A stretch of DNA of 64,000 nt from DYRG01 sp041161065 (GTDB lineage Bacteria; Pseudomonadota; Gammaproteobacteria; Beggiatoales; Beggiatoaceae): the NCBI GenBank assembly GCA_041161065.1, contig JBEAVE010000006.1:71941-135940 (forward strand). Reading direction: 5' to 3'. Both the position numbers and the translations under genes were made by a program. How positions within the stretch are numbered: the first letter of the stretch is position 1; the number at the start of each line of letters is the position of its first letter. The notes beneath the pieces are model-generated. The model ran no database searches. It was not told the DNA's origin and was given only the letters and a program-made list of their open reading frames with translations. Below, piece after piece: positions 8,807 to 18,446 of the stretch.

Positions 8807-11434
8807 GTGGAAACAAATACAGTGCAAACGCTTACAAAAGTCGGTTTTTTTCATTCATTACGCACCCGTTTGATGGGTATTTTATTATTGATTTCATCGA
8901 TACCGTTAATTATTGCGGGAATTGTTGGTTATCACTATGTAAAAATTGAGTTAGAACATGAAATCTCCAGTAAGTTAGTGGCGGTTCGTGATATTAAAGC
9001 TGCTCAAATCAAAAAGTACTTTGAAGAGCGTGTAACAGATATTAAAGTTTTAATTAAAAATAGTCAAACAAAAGATGCCATACAAAATTTCACGCAAGCG
9101 GTTTTGGAAATGCCAGATTATCGCGCTTTGTATTTGAACAAACCCGAGATAGAAACAGCTAATGATGGTAGTCGATATACGAAAGTACATAGTTATTATC
9201 ATCCTATACTCCGTGATTACACAACTAGTTATGGCTACAACGATTTAATGCTTATAGAACCAGAACAAGGTACGATTATTTATAGTGTAATGAAGGAGGA
9301 AGATTTTGGTACTTCTTTGCGCACAGGAAATTATGCAGATAGTAATTTGGCAGTGGTATTTCGTGAAGTTATTAATACGAGAGAAACTGTTGTAAAAGAT
9401 TATGCGTATTACAAACCCTCAAAAGCTCCCGCTTCGTTTTTAGCTGCACCGATATTAGAAGGAAACAAATTATTAGGCGTTTTAGTTATACAACTTTCAA
9501 CAAAACAACTGGACGAAGTCATGCAAGAAAATACGGGAATGGGTGAAACAGGAGAAACCTATTTAATTGCAGAAGATCATTTGATGAGATCAGATTCTCG
9601 TTTTAGCAAAACATCAACTATTCTTAAACAAAAAGTGGAATCTGTTGCAGTTAGTGAATCATTACAAGGTAAGAAAGATATTAAAATAGTTAAGGATTAT
9701 CGTAATAAATTGGTTTTATCCGCCTATCGTCCGCTCGATTTACCCAATTTGCATTGGGCTTTGTTATCCGAAATAGATGAAGAGGAAGCGTTTGGAAAAA
9801 TCAATTATTTGCTTTATGGATTGCTTGGGTTGATGGCGATTTGTGGTATGGGAGTTTTAATAGTTGCAATTCCTCTCAGTAATTCTATTGCAAAACCTGT
9901 TCAAAATATTACAAATGTTGCATTACAACTTGCGAAAGGAGATTTAACTCAAGTTATCAATATTCAGCGTAAAGATGAGATTGGATTAATGGCGGAAGCA
10001 TTGCGTCAAATGCTTAATACTTGGCGGGCAATGGTTTGGGATTTGTCACAGGTTTCACGTCTTATGTCGGAAGGCAATATGTCGGTGCGTATTCAAACCG
10101 ATTTTACGGGTGAATTTGTGCAATTAAAACAGAGCATCAATGAAATGGGTGAACGATTACAAAGTGTCATTAGTGAAACGGCTAATATCATGACAACTTT
10201 AGCAAAAGGCGATACTAAAGCTCGAATTATTAATAATTTTCCGGGTGATTTTTCTGAAATTAAACGCGCCACTAATCACATGGCGGAAAACTTCCAATTT
10301 ATTATTCGAGAAAGTAATAGCAAATTTACTGATTTATCGGAAGGAAAGTTATCGTCAAGGATTTTAAGTGATTTCCCGGGTGATTTCTCTGAAATTAAAG
10401 TTGCTTGTAATCAAATGGCGGAGAAACTTCAAAATTTATTGATAGAAACAAGCCTAAAAATGACGGATTTAGCCAATGGTGATCTGCGGGTAAATATTCA
10501 TAATGATTTTCCCGGTGATTTAGCTGAAATTAAGAATGCTTTAAATCGCACGGTTGAAAAGTTAGAAAACATTATTCGAGAGGTTTCAAATACTGCTGAG
10601 CAAATTGCAGGTGCAGCAGAGGAACTTAGTGCAACCGCGCAAGGATTATCGATTGGAAATAATAATCAAGCCTCTGGTTTGGAAGAAACCGCGTCCGCAA
10701 TTGAACAAATGAGTGCAACGGTCGCGCAAAACGCCCAAAATGCCGCGCATACCAATCAAAGTGCTTTACAAGTTGCTCAAATGGCAGAGGAAGGTGGAAA
10801 AGCGGTTTTAGATACGGTTTCTGCCATGAATCAAATCACCAAACGTATTTCAATTATTGAAGATATTGCTTATCAAACAAATCTGTTGGCTTTGAACGCC
10901 GCCATTGAAGCCGCGAGAGCAGGTGAGCACGGGCATGGTTTCAGCGTGGTTGCAATGGAGGTGCGCCGCTTGGCAGAACGCAGCAGAACAGCGGCAGAAG
11001 AAATCAGTACGCTCGCCGACAGCAGTACAAAAATCGCCGAATATGCAGGGGAGTTGCTCAAAAAAATTGTTCCTTCTGTGAAGAAAACTGCCGAATTAGT
11101 GCAAGAAATTTCTCTCGCCAGCACAGAGCAAAATAATAACATTTCTCAAATCAACCAAGCCGTTCAACAATTAGATCAAATTACCCAACAAAATGCGTCT
11201 GCTTCAGAGGAACTCGCCGCCGCCAGCGAACAACTTTCTTCTCAAGGGGCGCAATTACAAAAAATAATGGGGTATTTCAAATTGCTAGAAACCCCCGATG
11301 ACATAGAAAATAATCCTAAAAATGAGTCCGTTCTTCCCAAACATCAGCCCGTAACAACACGTGTGACGCACATTAAAATCGCTAAAAAATCAAATCCTTC
11401 GCAGCGCAGTGAAGATGATTTTAAACGTTTCTAA
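8807..11434 (+). CDS. Methyl-accepting chemotaxis protein with tandem HAMP repeats
   Basis: Transmembrane chemoreceptor (875 aa) that would control CheA. TM1 (about 22-44) is followed by a periplasmic Cache-type sensor (about 45-335), then TM2 (about 342-366, LLYGLLGLMAICGMGVLIVA). After it come a canonical HAMP (KPVQNITNVALQLAKGDLTQ) and about four further HAMP-like repeats marked by FPGDFSEIK or FPGDLAEIK. It ends in a methyl-accepting signalling helix pair with the hairpin tip QTNLLALNAAIEAARAGEHG. The GTG at 8807 is preferred because AAGGGGGAG ends six bases before it; an ATG at 8774 lacks such a site. Its 3' end overlaps the convergent kinase gene by 4 bases. The ligand is unknown. Confidence 0.92.
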   Translation: METNTVQTLTKVGFFHSLRTRLMGILLLISSIPLIIAGIVGYHYVKIELEHEISSKLVAVRDIKAAQIKKYFEERVTDIKVLIKNSQTKDAIQNFTQAVLEMPDYRALYLNKPEIETANDGSRYTKVHSYYHPILRDYTTSYGYNDLMLIEPEQGTIIYSVMKEEDFGTSLRTGNYADSNLAVVFREVINTRETVVKDYAYYKPSKAPASFLAAPILEGNKLLGVLVIQLSTKQLDEVMQENTGMGETGETYLIAEDHLMRSDSRFSKTSTILKQKVESVAVSESLQGKKDIKIVKDYRNKLVLSAYRPLDLPNLHWALLSEIDEEEAFGKINYLLYGLLGLMAICGMGVLIVAIPLSNSIAKPVQNITNVALQLAKGDLTQVINIQRKDEIGLMAEALRQMLNTWRAMVWDLSQVSRLMSEGNMSVRIQTDFTGEFVQLKQSINEMGERLQSVISETANIMTTLAKGDTKARIINNFPGDFSEIKRATNHMAENFQFIIRESNSKFTDLSEGKLSSRILSDFPGDFSEIKVACNQMAEKLQNLLIETSLKMTDLANGDLRVNIHNDFPGDLAEIKNALNRTVEKLENIIREVSNTAEQIAGAAEELSATAQGLSIGNNNQASGLEETASAIEQMSATVAQNAQNAAHTNQSALQVAQMAEEGGKAVLDTVSAMNQITKRISIIEDIAYQTNLLALNAAIEAARAGEHGHGFSVVAMEVRRLAERSRTAAEEISTLADSSTKIAEYAGELLKKIVPSVKKTAELVQEISLASTEQNNNISQINQAVQQLDQITQQNASASEELAAASEQLSSQGAQLQKIMGYFKLLETPDDIENNPKNESVLPKHQPVTTRVTHIKIAKKSNPSQRSEDDFKRF

Positions 11435-13740
11435 TTCAACCATTTCTTCAACATATTGTTTAAGGAAGTGGGCGTGACAGGCTTTGCTAAAAAATCATTG
11501 ATACCCACTATTTTCAATTTGTTTTGTTCTTTAGCAAAATCCAAAGATGAAACCGCAATAATAGGTAATTTTTCTAAACTCAGTTCCTTTCGTAAATGTT
11601 TAGCCGTTGTGTAACCGTCCATGATGGGCATAATAATATCCATGAGAATTAAATCATACTCGTTTTTCTCAACCATGATTAAGGCTTTTCTACCATTATT
11701 TGCAGTATCAACTTTGAAACCAATTTTCTCTAACATAATTTGCATGAATTTTTGAGTGGTCAAATCATCTTCAACCACCAGAATATGTTTAGGCTGTTGA
11801 AACGCTATTTTATGTTGAATTTTTAGGGTTTCAATCTTCTTTTCAGGAATCGCAATGGGTAAAGAAAGTTGTATCCAAAAAGTGCTCCCTTGATTTAATT
11901 CTGAAATAACGCCAATTTTACCTTTCATCAAAGAAACAATTTTATGACAAATAAATAAACCAATGCCTGCTCCATTATAGCTTCGACTGGTTATATTTTC
12001 TATCTGATTAAAATACTTAAATAAGAGCAGTTGTTTCTCTTTAGAAATCCCCATTCCGGTATCTATTACATTAATTTGAAAGGTAACTATTTCTTTGTTA
12101 TCTTCAAGAATATCGGTACGAACAATGATTTCTCCCTGCTCGGTAAATTTAATGGCGTTAAGCAATAAGTTAAGAATAATTTGTCGTAATCTTTGCACGT
12201 CGCCCACTAAATATTGTGGCAATAATGGTGCTGTATGTAGTTGTATTTTCAAGCCTTTTTGTTGAGCTTTGGTATGCACTAAATTAACGCTATCACGCAA
12301 TGTTTGGCGAATATCAAAAGGTTGATGTTCTAATATAATACTGCCCGCATCTAATTGCGCAACATCTAATAATTCTTCAATTAAAACAAGCAAGGTATTT
12401 CCACAATCATAAATGATTTTAACTTGCTGCCGAAGTTCTTCATCAGTTTCTACTTTTGAAATCACTTCTGACATTCCCAAAATACCGTTGAGGGGCGTGC
12501 GAAATTCATGGCTTAAATTAGCGATAAACGTGCTTTTAATTCGATTGGCTTCCTCTGCATCTTGTCTTGCTAAAATTAATGCCGCATTAGCTTGTTCTAA
12601 GTCTGCTGTACGTTCTCTAATTTTTCTTTCTAATGTTTCATTGGTATTTTCAACTTCATTTAACATTTTACGCAAATTTTTTACCATATAATTAAATGAA
12701 ATGTACAAATACCCAATTTCATCTTTTGATGGAGGAGTAATATCTAAAGATAAATTTCCTGTTTTTAATTGGCGAGCAATGAGAGATAATTTATAAATAG
12801 GATTAACGATTAAATAGTGCAACAACAAATACAATAAAATGAAAGTTAAAATAGCACTTACAATAGCAGTTATAATCAGTGTTCGTTGCAAAAATACCCC
12901 TGTTTCTAATACTTCATATTCGGGCAAATAAGCAATCACATACAGGTTTTCATTGAGTTTCAAACCTTCAATATAGAAAGGATCACTGTGAGAAATTCTA
13001 ATCGCTTTTTCTGGAAGATTTATTGCCTGTTTAATGGCGGATATTGTCGGGAGTTTTTGATTGACAGGTTGAAAGACAATGTGCCCTTGTTTATTGGTTA
13101 AAAACAAATAGCCTGTTTTACCCAAAATTTTATTTTTTACCATATTAAATAAAAAGTTAGGTTGAATAACAATATTCAAATAACCGCGTAAAGATTGATT
13201 GTCATTTTTGTTTTGAGCCTTATAATCATCTAACAAATGCAATTTATAGGATAACAAAAAGAAACTTTCTTCCTCTGAAATAAATAACTCCGTTAAAATA
13301 CTTTGACTGTTTTTAATTGCTCCAAAATAGGACGGGGTTTGTTTATTTATAAAATAGACTTCTTTATCCTTTGTCAAATGGCTATCTTCTGAACCATCAG
13401 GTAATAGCAAATTGATTTCTTTGTAATCGGTATTGTTACGTTGATAACTAGAGAATAAACTCAAAATACTGCTCTGCAATAAAGCATAACGCAAAGGAGG
13501 TTCTGTTAATAAGTAATCACGCAACATTTCATTTGACGCTAGAATACGCAATTGATCGTGTGTTGAATGCAAATAAGAACGCATATTTTGTTGCGTTTGC
13601 TCTAAAGTATTATGCACCCTTCCTAAAACTTCTTGGCGAAATGTTGTTATCAAATGCTGATAAACAACATTACCAAAAATAAGTAGTGGTAATATCGATA
13701 ACGGCATTAAAATTAAAATCAGTTTTGTTTTAAGTTTCAT
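11431..13740 (-). CDS. Hybrid sensor histidine kinase/response regulator
   Basis: 769-aa membrane-bound hybrid kinase. TM1 (about 7-27), a double-Cache-like periplasmic domain (about 30-280), TM2 (about 287-312), HAMP (about 312-365) and a coiled coil lead to HisKA with the phospho-acceptor His in ANLSHEFRTPLNGILG. The HATPase domain follows (NLLLNAIKF, DTGMGI, GAGIGLFICH). A C-terminal receiver has EDD, phospho-acceptor Asp in LILMDIIMPIMDGY, and KPVTPTSL. There is no HPt domain, so phosphate must leave through a separate HPt protein. It is the last gene of a three-gene minus-strand operon, 6 bases after the binding-protein gene, so the binding protein probably presents ligand to its Cache domain (inference). 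Confidence 0.92.
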   Translation of the reverse strand: MKLKTKLILILMPLSILPLLIFGNVVYQHLITTFRQEVLGRVHNTLEQTQQNMRSYLHSTHDQLRILASNEMLRDYLLTEPPLRYALLQSSILSLFSSYQRNNTDYKEINLLLPDGSEDSHLTKDKEVYFINKQTPSYFGAIKNSQSILTELFISEEESFFLLSYKLHLLDDYKAQNKNDNQSLRGYLNIVIQPNFLFNMVKNKILGKTGYLFLTNKQGHIVFQPVNQKLPTISAIKQAINLPEKAIRISHSDPFYIEGLKLNENLYVIAYLPEYEVLETGVFLQRTLIITAIVSAILTFILLYLLLHYLIVNPIYKLSLIARQLKTGNLSLDITPPSKDEIGYLYISFNYMVKNLRKMLNEVENTNETLERKIRERTADLEQANAALILARQDAEEANRIKSTFIANLSHEFRTPLNGILGMSEVISKVETDEELRQQVKIIYDCGNTLLVLIEELLDVAQLDAGSIILEHQPFDIRQTLRDSVNLVHTKAQQKGLKIQLHTAPLLPQYLVGDVQRLRQIILNLLLNAIKFTEQGEIIVRTDILEDNKEIVTFQINVIDTGMGISKEKQLLLFKYFNQIENITSRSYNGAGIGLFICHKIVSLMKGKIGVISELNQGSTFWIQLSLPIAIPEKKIETLKIQHKIAFQQPKHILVVEDDLTTQKFMQIMLEKIGFKVDTANNGRKALIMVEKNEYDLILMDIIMPIMDGYTTAKHLRKELSLEKLPIIAVSSLDFAKEQNKLKIVGINDFLAKPVTPTSLNNMLKKWLN

Positions 13741-13746
13741 ATAGGA

Positions 13747-14787
13747 TTATTGTTGAAGCAATTTAATGAGAATGTGATTATAACTTTTTAGAGCATGAAT
13801 ATCATCAATAGAATGCAAATGTTCACAATTTTTAGTCATTTTTTCATTAGGATAAATAACGGAGTTTTCAAGATATGTTTTAGGTAGCAATTGTAATGCC
13901 GTTTGATTAGTTGTTGCATAGTTTAAATTAAGCGAATTTAGAGCCGCATTTTTAGGCTGAATCAAATAATCTAGAAACTTATAAGCCAGTGCTTTATTTT
14001 GGGAAGAAGGTAGCACCACCCAGTAATCCATCCACATTAAACAACCTTCGCGAGGAAAAACGTATTCAACATTGGCATTTTCTCTATGCAAACTTACCGC
14101 ATCGCCATTATAATTTATTCCCATTATTTCTCTCCCTGTTAATAAACCACTCGTTGGCGTAGAAAACCAAATAGCATAACGTTTAACAAAAGGTTTTTGT
14201 TTGAGAAGTATTTGTTGTGCTTGATAAAGTGCATCTTCATTTGTTTCATTTGCAGAATAACCTAATGATTTCAATGCAATTGCCGTCAAATCAAACCCTT
14301 CTTTAATCGACGATATTTTATTCTTTAATTCATTGGAAGGCTCGAGTATTTGTTTCCAAGAAACAATGGGTTTGTTCACCAAATCTTTGCGATATGCAAT
14401 CCCCAGTGTTCCCCAATGATAAGGAATACTAAATAACTGATTTGAAATATACTTAATATAGCGTTTTTCTATATGCTTTAGATTAGGTAATAATGAAATA
14501 TCCAAAGGCATTGCCCACCCCATTTTTATATAATCTAACAAATAATGTTCAGAAACATTTGTAATATCAAATCCTTTGCCTCTATTTGCAAATAAGTGTT
14601 TATTACGTTCGGAGGAAGAATCAAAATAAAGTTGCTTAATTGTAACCTGATTTTCTTTTTCAAATTGCTCGATAACTTCTTTAGATAAATAATCGGGCCA
14701 GTTCAAAATAATCAACTCATTATCCGCTGCCCAGCAATAAGGTTGGTAAAACCATAATCCCACCCACAAAAAATAAAGTTTTTTCAT
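13747..14787 (-). CDS. Periplasmic polyamine-type solute-binding protein (PotD/PotF-like)
   Basis: 346-aa secreted binding protein of the spermidine/putrescine family. A signal peptide (about 1-20, ending CWAA) is followed by the family hallmarks LIILNWPDYLSKEVIEQFEKE, FDITNVSEHYLL, PYHWGTLGIAYRKDLV, INYNGDA and MWMDYWVVLPSSQNKALAYKFLDYL. No ABC permease or ATPase gene is near. Instead the gene overlaps the upstream M50/HlyD gene by 4 bases (ATGA) and is followed after 6 bases by a hybrid kinase. This arrangement suggests sensing rather than uptake. Whether the ligand is a polyamine or another cation is open. Confidence 0.82.
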   Translation of the reverse strand: MKKLYFLWVGLWFYQPYCWAADNELIILNWPDYLSKEVIEQFEKENQVTIKQLYFDSSSERNKHLFANRGKGFDITNVSEHYLLDYIKMGWAMPLDISLLPNLKHIEKRYIKYISNQLFSIPYHWGTLGIAYRKDLVNKPIVSWKQILEPSNELKNKISSIKEGFDLTAIALKSLGYSANETNEDALYQAQQILLKQKPFVKRYAIWFSTPTSGLLTGREIMGINYNGDAVSLHRENANVEYVFPREGCLMWMDYWVVLPSSQNKALAYKFLDYLIQPKNAALNSLNLNYATTNQTALQLLPKTYLENSVIYPNEKMTKNCEHLHSIDDIHALKSYNHILIKLLQQ

Positions 14788-17006
14788 TTCATATTACCCG
14801 TATTATTTTGTTGATTGAGCATTTGTTCTGCTCTCGTTTTTAGGATACGAAAATAACGTTCTATTTTAAGATAAATGATTTCCCATAAAGGCTGAGGTGT
14901 GCTTTTAATTACAACCCGCCCGGTTTCTCCTGCTTTGAAATGATTACTTTGAAGATTATTTAGTACAATTAAACCATTAAAACGGGGTTCAAGATATTCA
15001 TATTGTGCACCTGTTTCTATTTGATTTTTCTCAGTTGAAGATTTAGGGTGAATTGCGATTTCTCCACCCGCCAATGCCGTTAAAGAAGGGTGCATAATTT
15101 CTTTACTGGCAGCGGGATTTACTTTCTTTAATAATGCTTCAATTTTTTGAAAAGGCTGTCCATTAGAATAGAAATACGCCGTTTTGTTTTCATGGGCGCG
15201 GAAATAATCAATGTCTTGTTGATCAATAGAAAAACGAATTTCCATGCGTTGAATATCGCCGATGCTCAAAATTTCTTTACCGCGTGGTAAAAATGCACCT
15301 TCCAACATTTTCAAATCTTCTGCAATTACATAACCACTAATAGGTGCTCGAATAGTTAAATGCTCTACTTCTTGAGAAATTTTGCGGTATTTGTTTTCAG
15401 TATCTTGACGTTTTTCTTGTTCAACTTGCGCTGCTGTTAATAAGTTTTCTTTCATTAAATATTGTTGGTATTTTTGTTGGTGAATTTTAAGTTGTAATTC
15501 AAGTTGTTTTAACTCTGTTGTTAATTCTTGGTTTTCTAGTTCTAATAAAAGATCACCCGATTTTACAAAATCACCGTTTTTAATAGCAATACTTTTTACA
15601 AATCCCGCTGTTTGAGCATGAACAACCCCATTATCCGCATATTCTAATACCGCTGGTGCACTCCAATGTGGTGACCATTGTATTTGTGTTAAAATAAAGA
15701 AAAGCATCAAAGTTGTTCCACTTAAAACTAAAAATAAATGTCGCACAATTGCACCTGATCGGGGTTGTTTAGGCAAAGTTTTTACGAATCGAATCAAAGG
15801 CATACCTAACCAAGAAAATAAACCAATTACAGCCATAATTACGCCTGCACCGTGCATCATCAAATGGGCAGTTACTAAAATACCTACCATAATTAAAATA
15901 CGCCACCCAAAAGACGCAATTCCATAAATTTTTATAATCCATTTTTGATGAGTATTCCAAGCGGGCAGGGGTTCAAATTGTCCTTGCAAATAACGCTTGT
16001 TCAAATACTGCATATATTTCTGTCCAGCAACATATAAATTAGGAATATTCAACGCATCAGATAACACATAATAACCATCAAAACGCATGAGAGGATTTGC
16101 ATTAAAAAGCAACGTGCCTAAACCTGCAGTTACAATAACGTTATAAGCAAAGAAATTCAACGCGCCTTGCTCCGTGTAAGCCCACACCCATACAAATACC
16201 CCTGCAATTAACAAATCGACAAACATTCCTGCTAAAGAAACATGAATGCGTTGCCATTTGTCGGAGAAACGCCACACAGAACTTGCATTTACATAACCGC
16301 CAATGGGAGCAAGTAGAACTAAAAATAAACCCGCTTCGTGAATATGTCCGCCGTATTTCTTGCAAACCAATCCGTGAAATACTTCATGAATGAATTTTGT
16401 AATCGCCCAAATTACTATTAAATAAAAAGCATTATTGATAGAAAGTAATCCCATTGATGCAAGGATTAAACGATCGGATTCTGCCGCTAATAAATATAAG
16501 CTAGAAATCACAATAGGCAACCACGCAATCCAAAAGAATTTCCAACCCAACATCCAGCGCGTTTTCTTTAATAAGTTGCTCAACCATTCATCGGGGCTGA
16601 CTAAGTTAATTTTTACAAATAACGGATTCCACCATTGTGTTTTCTGCTGGGGGTTTTCTGGGAGATTAAATAATTGCCATGTTTTTCTTTCAGGCGGTTG
16701 AAAATAAGCTAATTGAGAATGCATTAACCAATAAGCCAATGTTTTCAATTCTTGTTCGGTTAATAAAGGGGCTTGTTCTGGGTAAGCATGATTTAAGCGT
16801 TCTAATGCTTCGGGTAATTGAATTGTACCATCTAATTGTTGGATTAATTCGTGTTCTAACCAACCGATTCTGAAATACTGTTCATTCACTGGGTCTTCTA
16901 TTAAAAACGCGGGTTCATCGCCTTCATTTTGAAAAGAAAAAAACAAATCTTTCCTCAATTTCAAAGGGGGCGGTTCTTCTGTTGGCAAGGCATTGGTGGT
17001 TTCCAT
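14784..17006 (-). CDS. Fusion of M50 site-2-protease-like membrane domain and HlyD-type periplasmic adaptor
   Basis: 740-aa inner-membrane protein. The N-terminal soluble part (about 1-110, FLIEDPVNEQYFRIGWLEHEL) resembles the PqqD/winged-helix region of related export proteins. A polytopic M50 domain follows (about 145-430) with the metalloprotease motif HEVFHG and the third-ligand segment NPLMRFDGYY. TM then leads to a HlyD-like lipoyl/hairpin/beta-barrel region (about 455-710: VHAQTAGFVKSIAIKNGDFV, coiled coil, IRAPISGYV). Both protease motifs are intact. It is the first gene of an operon with a binding protein and hybrid kinase. It may act in export or sensing of a peptide; no substrate gene is visible. 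Confidence 0.82.
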   Translation of the reverse strand: METTNALPTEEPPPLKLRKDLFFSFQNEGDEPAFLIEDPVNEQYFRIGWLEHELIQQLDGTIQLPEALERLNHAYPEQAPLLTEQELKTLAYWLMHSQLAYFQPPERKTWQLFNLPENPQQKTQWWNPLFVKINLVSPDEWLSNLLKKTRWMLGWKFFWIAWLPIVISSLYLLAAESDRLILASMGLLSINNAFYLIVIWAITKFIHEVFHGLVCKKYGGHIHEAGLFLVLLAPIGGYVNASSVWRFSDKWQRIHVSLAGMFVDLLIAGVFVWVWAYTEQGALNFFAYNVIVTAGLGTLLFNANPLMRFDGYYVLSDALNIPNLYVAGQKYMQYLNKRYLQGQFEPLPAWNTHQKWIIKIYGIASFGWRILIMVGILVTAHLMMHGAGVIMAVIGLFSWLGMPLIRFVKTLPKQPRSGAIVRHLFLVLSGTTLMLFFILTQIQWSPHWSAPAVLEYADNGVVHAQTAGFVKSIAIKNGDFVKSGDLLLELENQELTTELKQLELQLKIHQQKYQQYLMKENLLTAAQVEQEKRQDTENKYRKISQEVEHLTIRAPISGYVIAEDLKMLEGAFLPRGKEILSIGDIQRMEIRFSIDQQDIDYFRAHENKTAYFYSNGQPFQKIEALLKKVNPAASKEIMHPSLTALAGGEIAIHPKSSTEKNQIETGAQYEYLEPRFNGLIVLNNLQSNHFKAGETGRVVIKSTPQPLWEIIYLKIERYFRILKTRAEQMLNQQNNTGNMK

Positions 17007-17078
17007 AGGAGTTATTATAAGCGCATTTGTCGAAATTCGGCTAAAATAGGGCGTATTTTACAGAAAAAGGCACAAATC

Positions 17079-17354
17079 ATGGCGGAGATTCGCATCGAAC
17101 ATCAGCCCTCGCCCGCAAAATTGGACGTGATGGGCGTTTTTGAGTGGGCAATTTGGCAAAAAGAAATTTCAACCTTTTCATGGCATTACGAACGTGGAGA
17201 GACTTGCTATATTGTCGAGGGCGACTGTGTGATTACCCCAGAAAAGGGTGAGGCGGTGGTTTGCAAACGGGGGGATTTGGTGCATTTTCCGGCGGGCTTG
17301 AGCTGTCAATGGGAAATTCGCCAACCCATTAAAAAACACTATATTTTTGAGTAA
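17079..17354 (+). CDS. Small cupin protein (Cupin_3/EutQ-like)
   Basis: 91-aa single-domain cupin of the DUF861 kind. The segment VMGVFEWAIWQKEISTFSWHYERGETCYIVEGDCVITPEKG is typical, and GDLVHFPAG is the second cupin motif. Such proteins are common next to metabolic genes in proteobacteria, but their reaction is mostly unknown. The start at 17079 (MAEIRIEHQ) is the first ATG that gives a family-length protein; the open frame further upstream overlaps the divergent M50/HlyD gene. pheA begins 3 bases after its stop, so the two are probably cotranscribed. Confidence 0.8.
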   Translation: MAEIRIEHQPSPAKLDVMGVFEWAIWQKEISTFSWHYERGETCYIVEGDCVITPEKGEAVVCKRGDLVHFPAGLSCQWEIRQPIKKHYIFE

Positions 17355-17357
17355 GTT

Positions 17358-18446
17358 ATGATGGCTAATCGTGATTTAAAAGCGGTACGAACGGATATTG
17401 ACGCGATTGATGCACAACTTCAATCGTTAATGACGCAACGCGCAAATTTAGCACAAGAAGTCGCTCGCGCAAAATATGCTGTTGAATCTAATCCAGTTTT
17501 TTTCCGTCCTGAACGCGAAATTGAAGTCTTACGCAATGTCGAATTACGCAATCAAGGTCCTTTATCTAATGAAACGTTGACGCGCTTATTTCGTGAAATC
17601 ATGTCGGCGTGTTTAGCATTACAAAAACCTTTACAAATCGCGTATTTAGGACCCGAAGGAACGTACTCTCAAGCCGCTTTAATTAAACATTTCGGACACG
17701 CCGCGCAAGGATTGCCCACCCAAAGCATCGACGACGTGTTTCGTGAAGTGATCGCCGACCGCGCGCATTACGGCATCGCCCCCGTCGAAAATTCCACCGA
17801 AGGCAGCATCAAATCCACACTGGATATGCTCTTAAACAGCCCTCTAAAAATCTGCGGCGAAGTCGAATTACCCATTCATCATTGTTTGATGTCCGCACAA
17901 CCTCTTGAATTTTCAGCAATTAAAAAAGTTTATTTGCACCCGCAATCCTTTGGACAATGTCGCCAATGGTTGGCAAAAAACCTCCCGCACGCCGATTGTT
18001 TGGCAATCGCCAGCAGCAATGCCGATGCCGCCCGTCGCGCCGCGAATGATGCCCAATCTGCCGCCGTTGCGGGTCAAAATGCCGCCGAACTCTATCATTT
18101 ACAAATACTTGCCGCTCAAATCGAAGACGAACTCGATAACACCACCCGCTTTGTCATTTTGGGCAAACACGCGGTCGCGCCAACGGGTCGGGACAAAACC
18201 TCGTTGGTTTTATCGGCGGCAAATAAACCGGGTGCGTTGTATGACGTGCTCGCGCCTTTCAAAGATAACGCCTTGAATTTAACCCGAATTGAATCGCGTC
18301 CGTCGCGGCAAGGCACTTGGGAATATATGTTTTTCGTCGACGTTGAAGGGCACATTGACGAATCACCGCTGGCAGAAGCAAGCCAATTAATTCAATCACA
18401 TAGCAAGTTTTTTAAACTTTTAGGTTCTTATCCTCGTGCAAATTAA
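17358..18446 (+). CDS. pheA: Bifunctional chorismate mutase/prephenate dehydratase (P-protein)
   Basis: 362-aa P-protein of phenylalanine synthesis, converting chorismate to prephenate and on to phenylpyruvate in the cytoplasm. An AroQ-type chorismate mutase domain (about 1-90, DIDAIDAQLQSLMTQRANLA) is followed by prephenate dehydratase (about 93-275, AYLGPEGTYSQAA, GIAPVENSTEGS, TTRFVILG). A C-terminal ACT domain has GALYDVLAPF and the Phe-binding ESRPSR, which gives feedback inhibition by phenylalanine. The start is ATGATG at 17358 or 17361. No serC or aroA follows, unlike many gammaproteobacteria; a DM9 gene overlaps the end. Confidence 0.97.
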   Translation: MMANRDLKAVRTDIDAIDAQLQSLMTQRANLAQEVARAKYAVESNPVFFRPEREIEVLRNVELRNQGPLSNETLTRLFREIMSACLALQKPLQIAYLGPEGTYSQAALIKHFGHAAQGLPTQSIDDVFREVIADRAHYGIAPVENSTEGSIKSTLDMLLNSPLKICGEVELPIHHCLMSAQPLEFSAIKKVYLHPQSFGQCRQWLAKNLPHADCLAIASSNADAARRAANDAQSAAVAGQNAAELYHLQILAAQIEDELDNTTRFVILGKHAVAPTGRDKTSLVLSAANKPGALYDVLAPFKDNALNLTRIESRPSRQGTWEYMFFVDVEGHIDESPLAEASQLIQSHSKFFKLLGSYPRAN

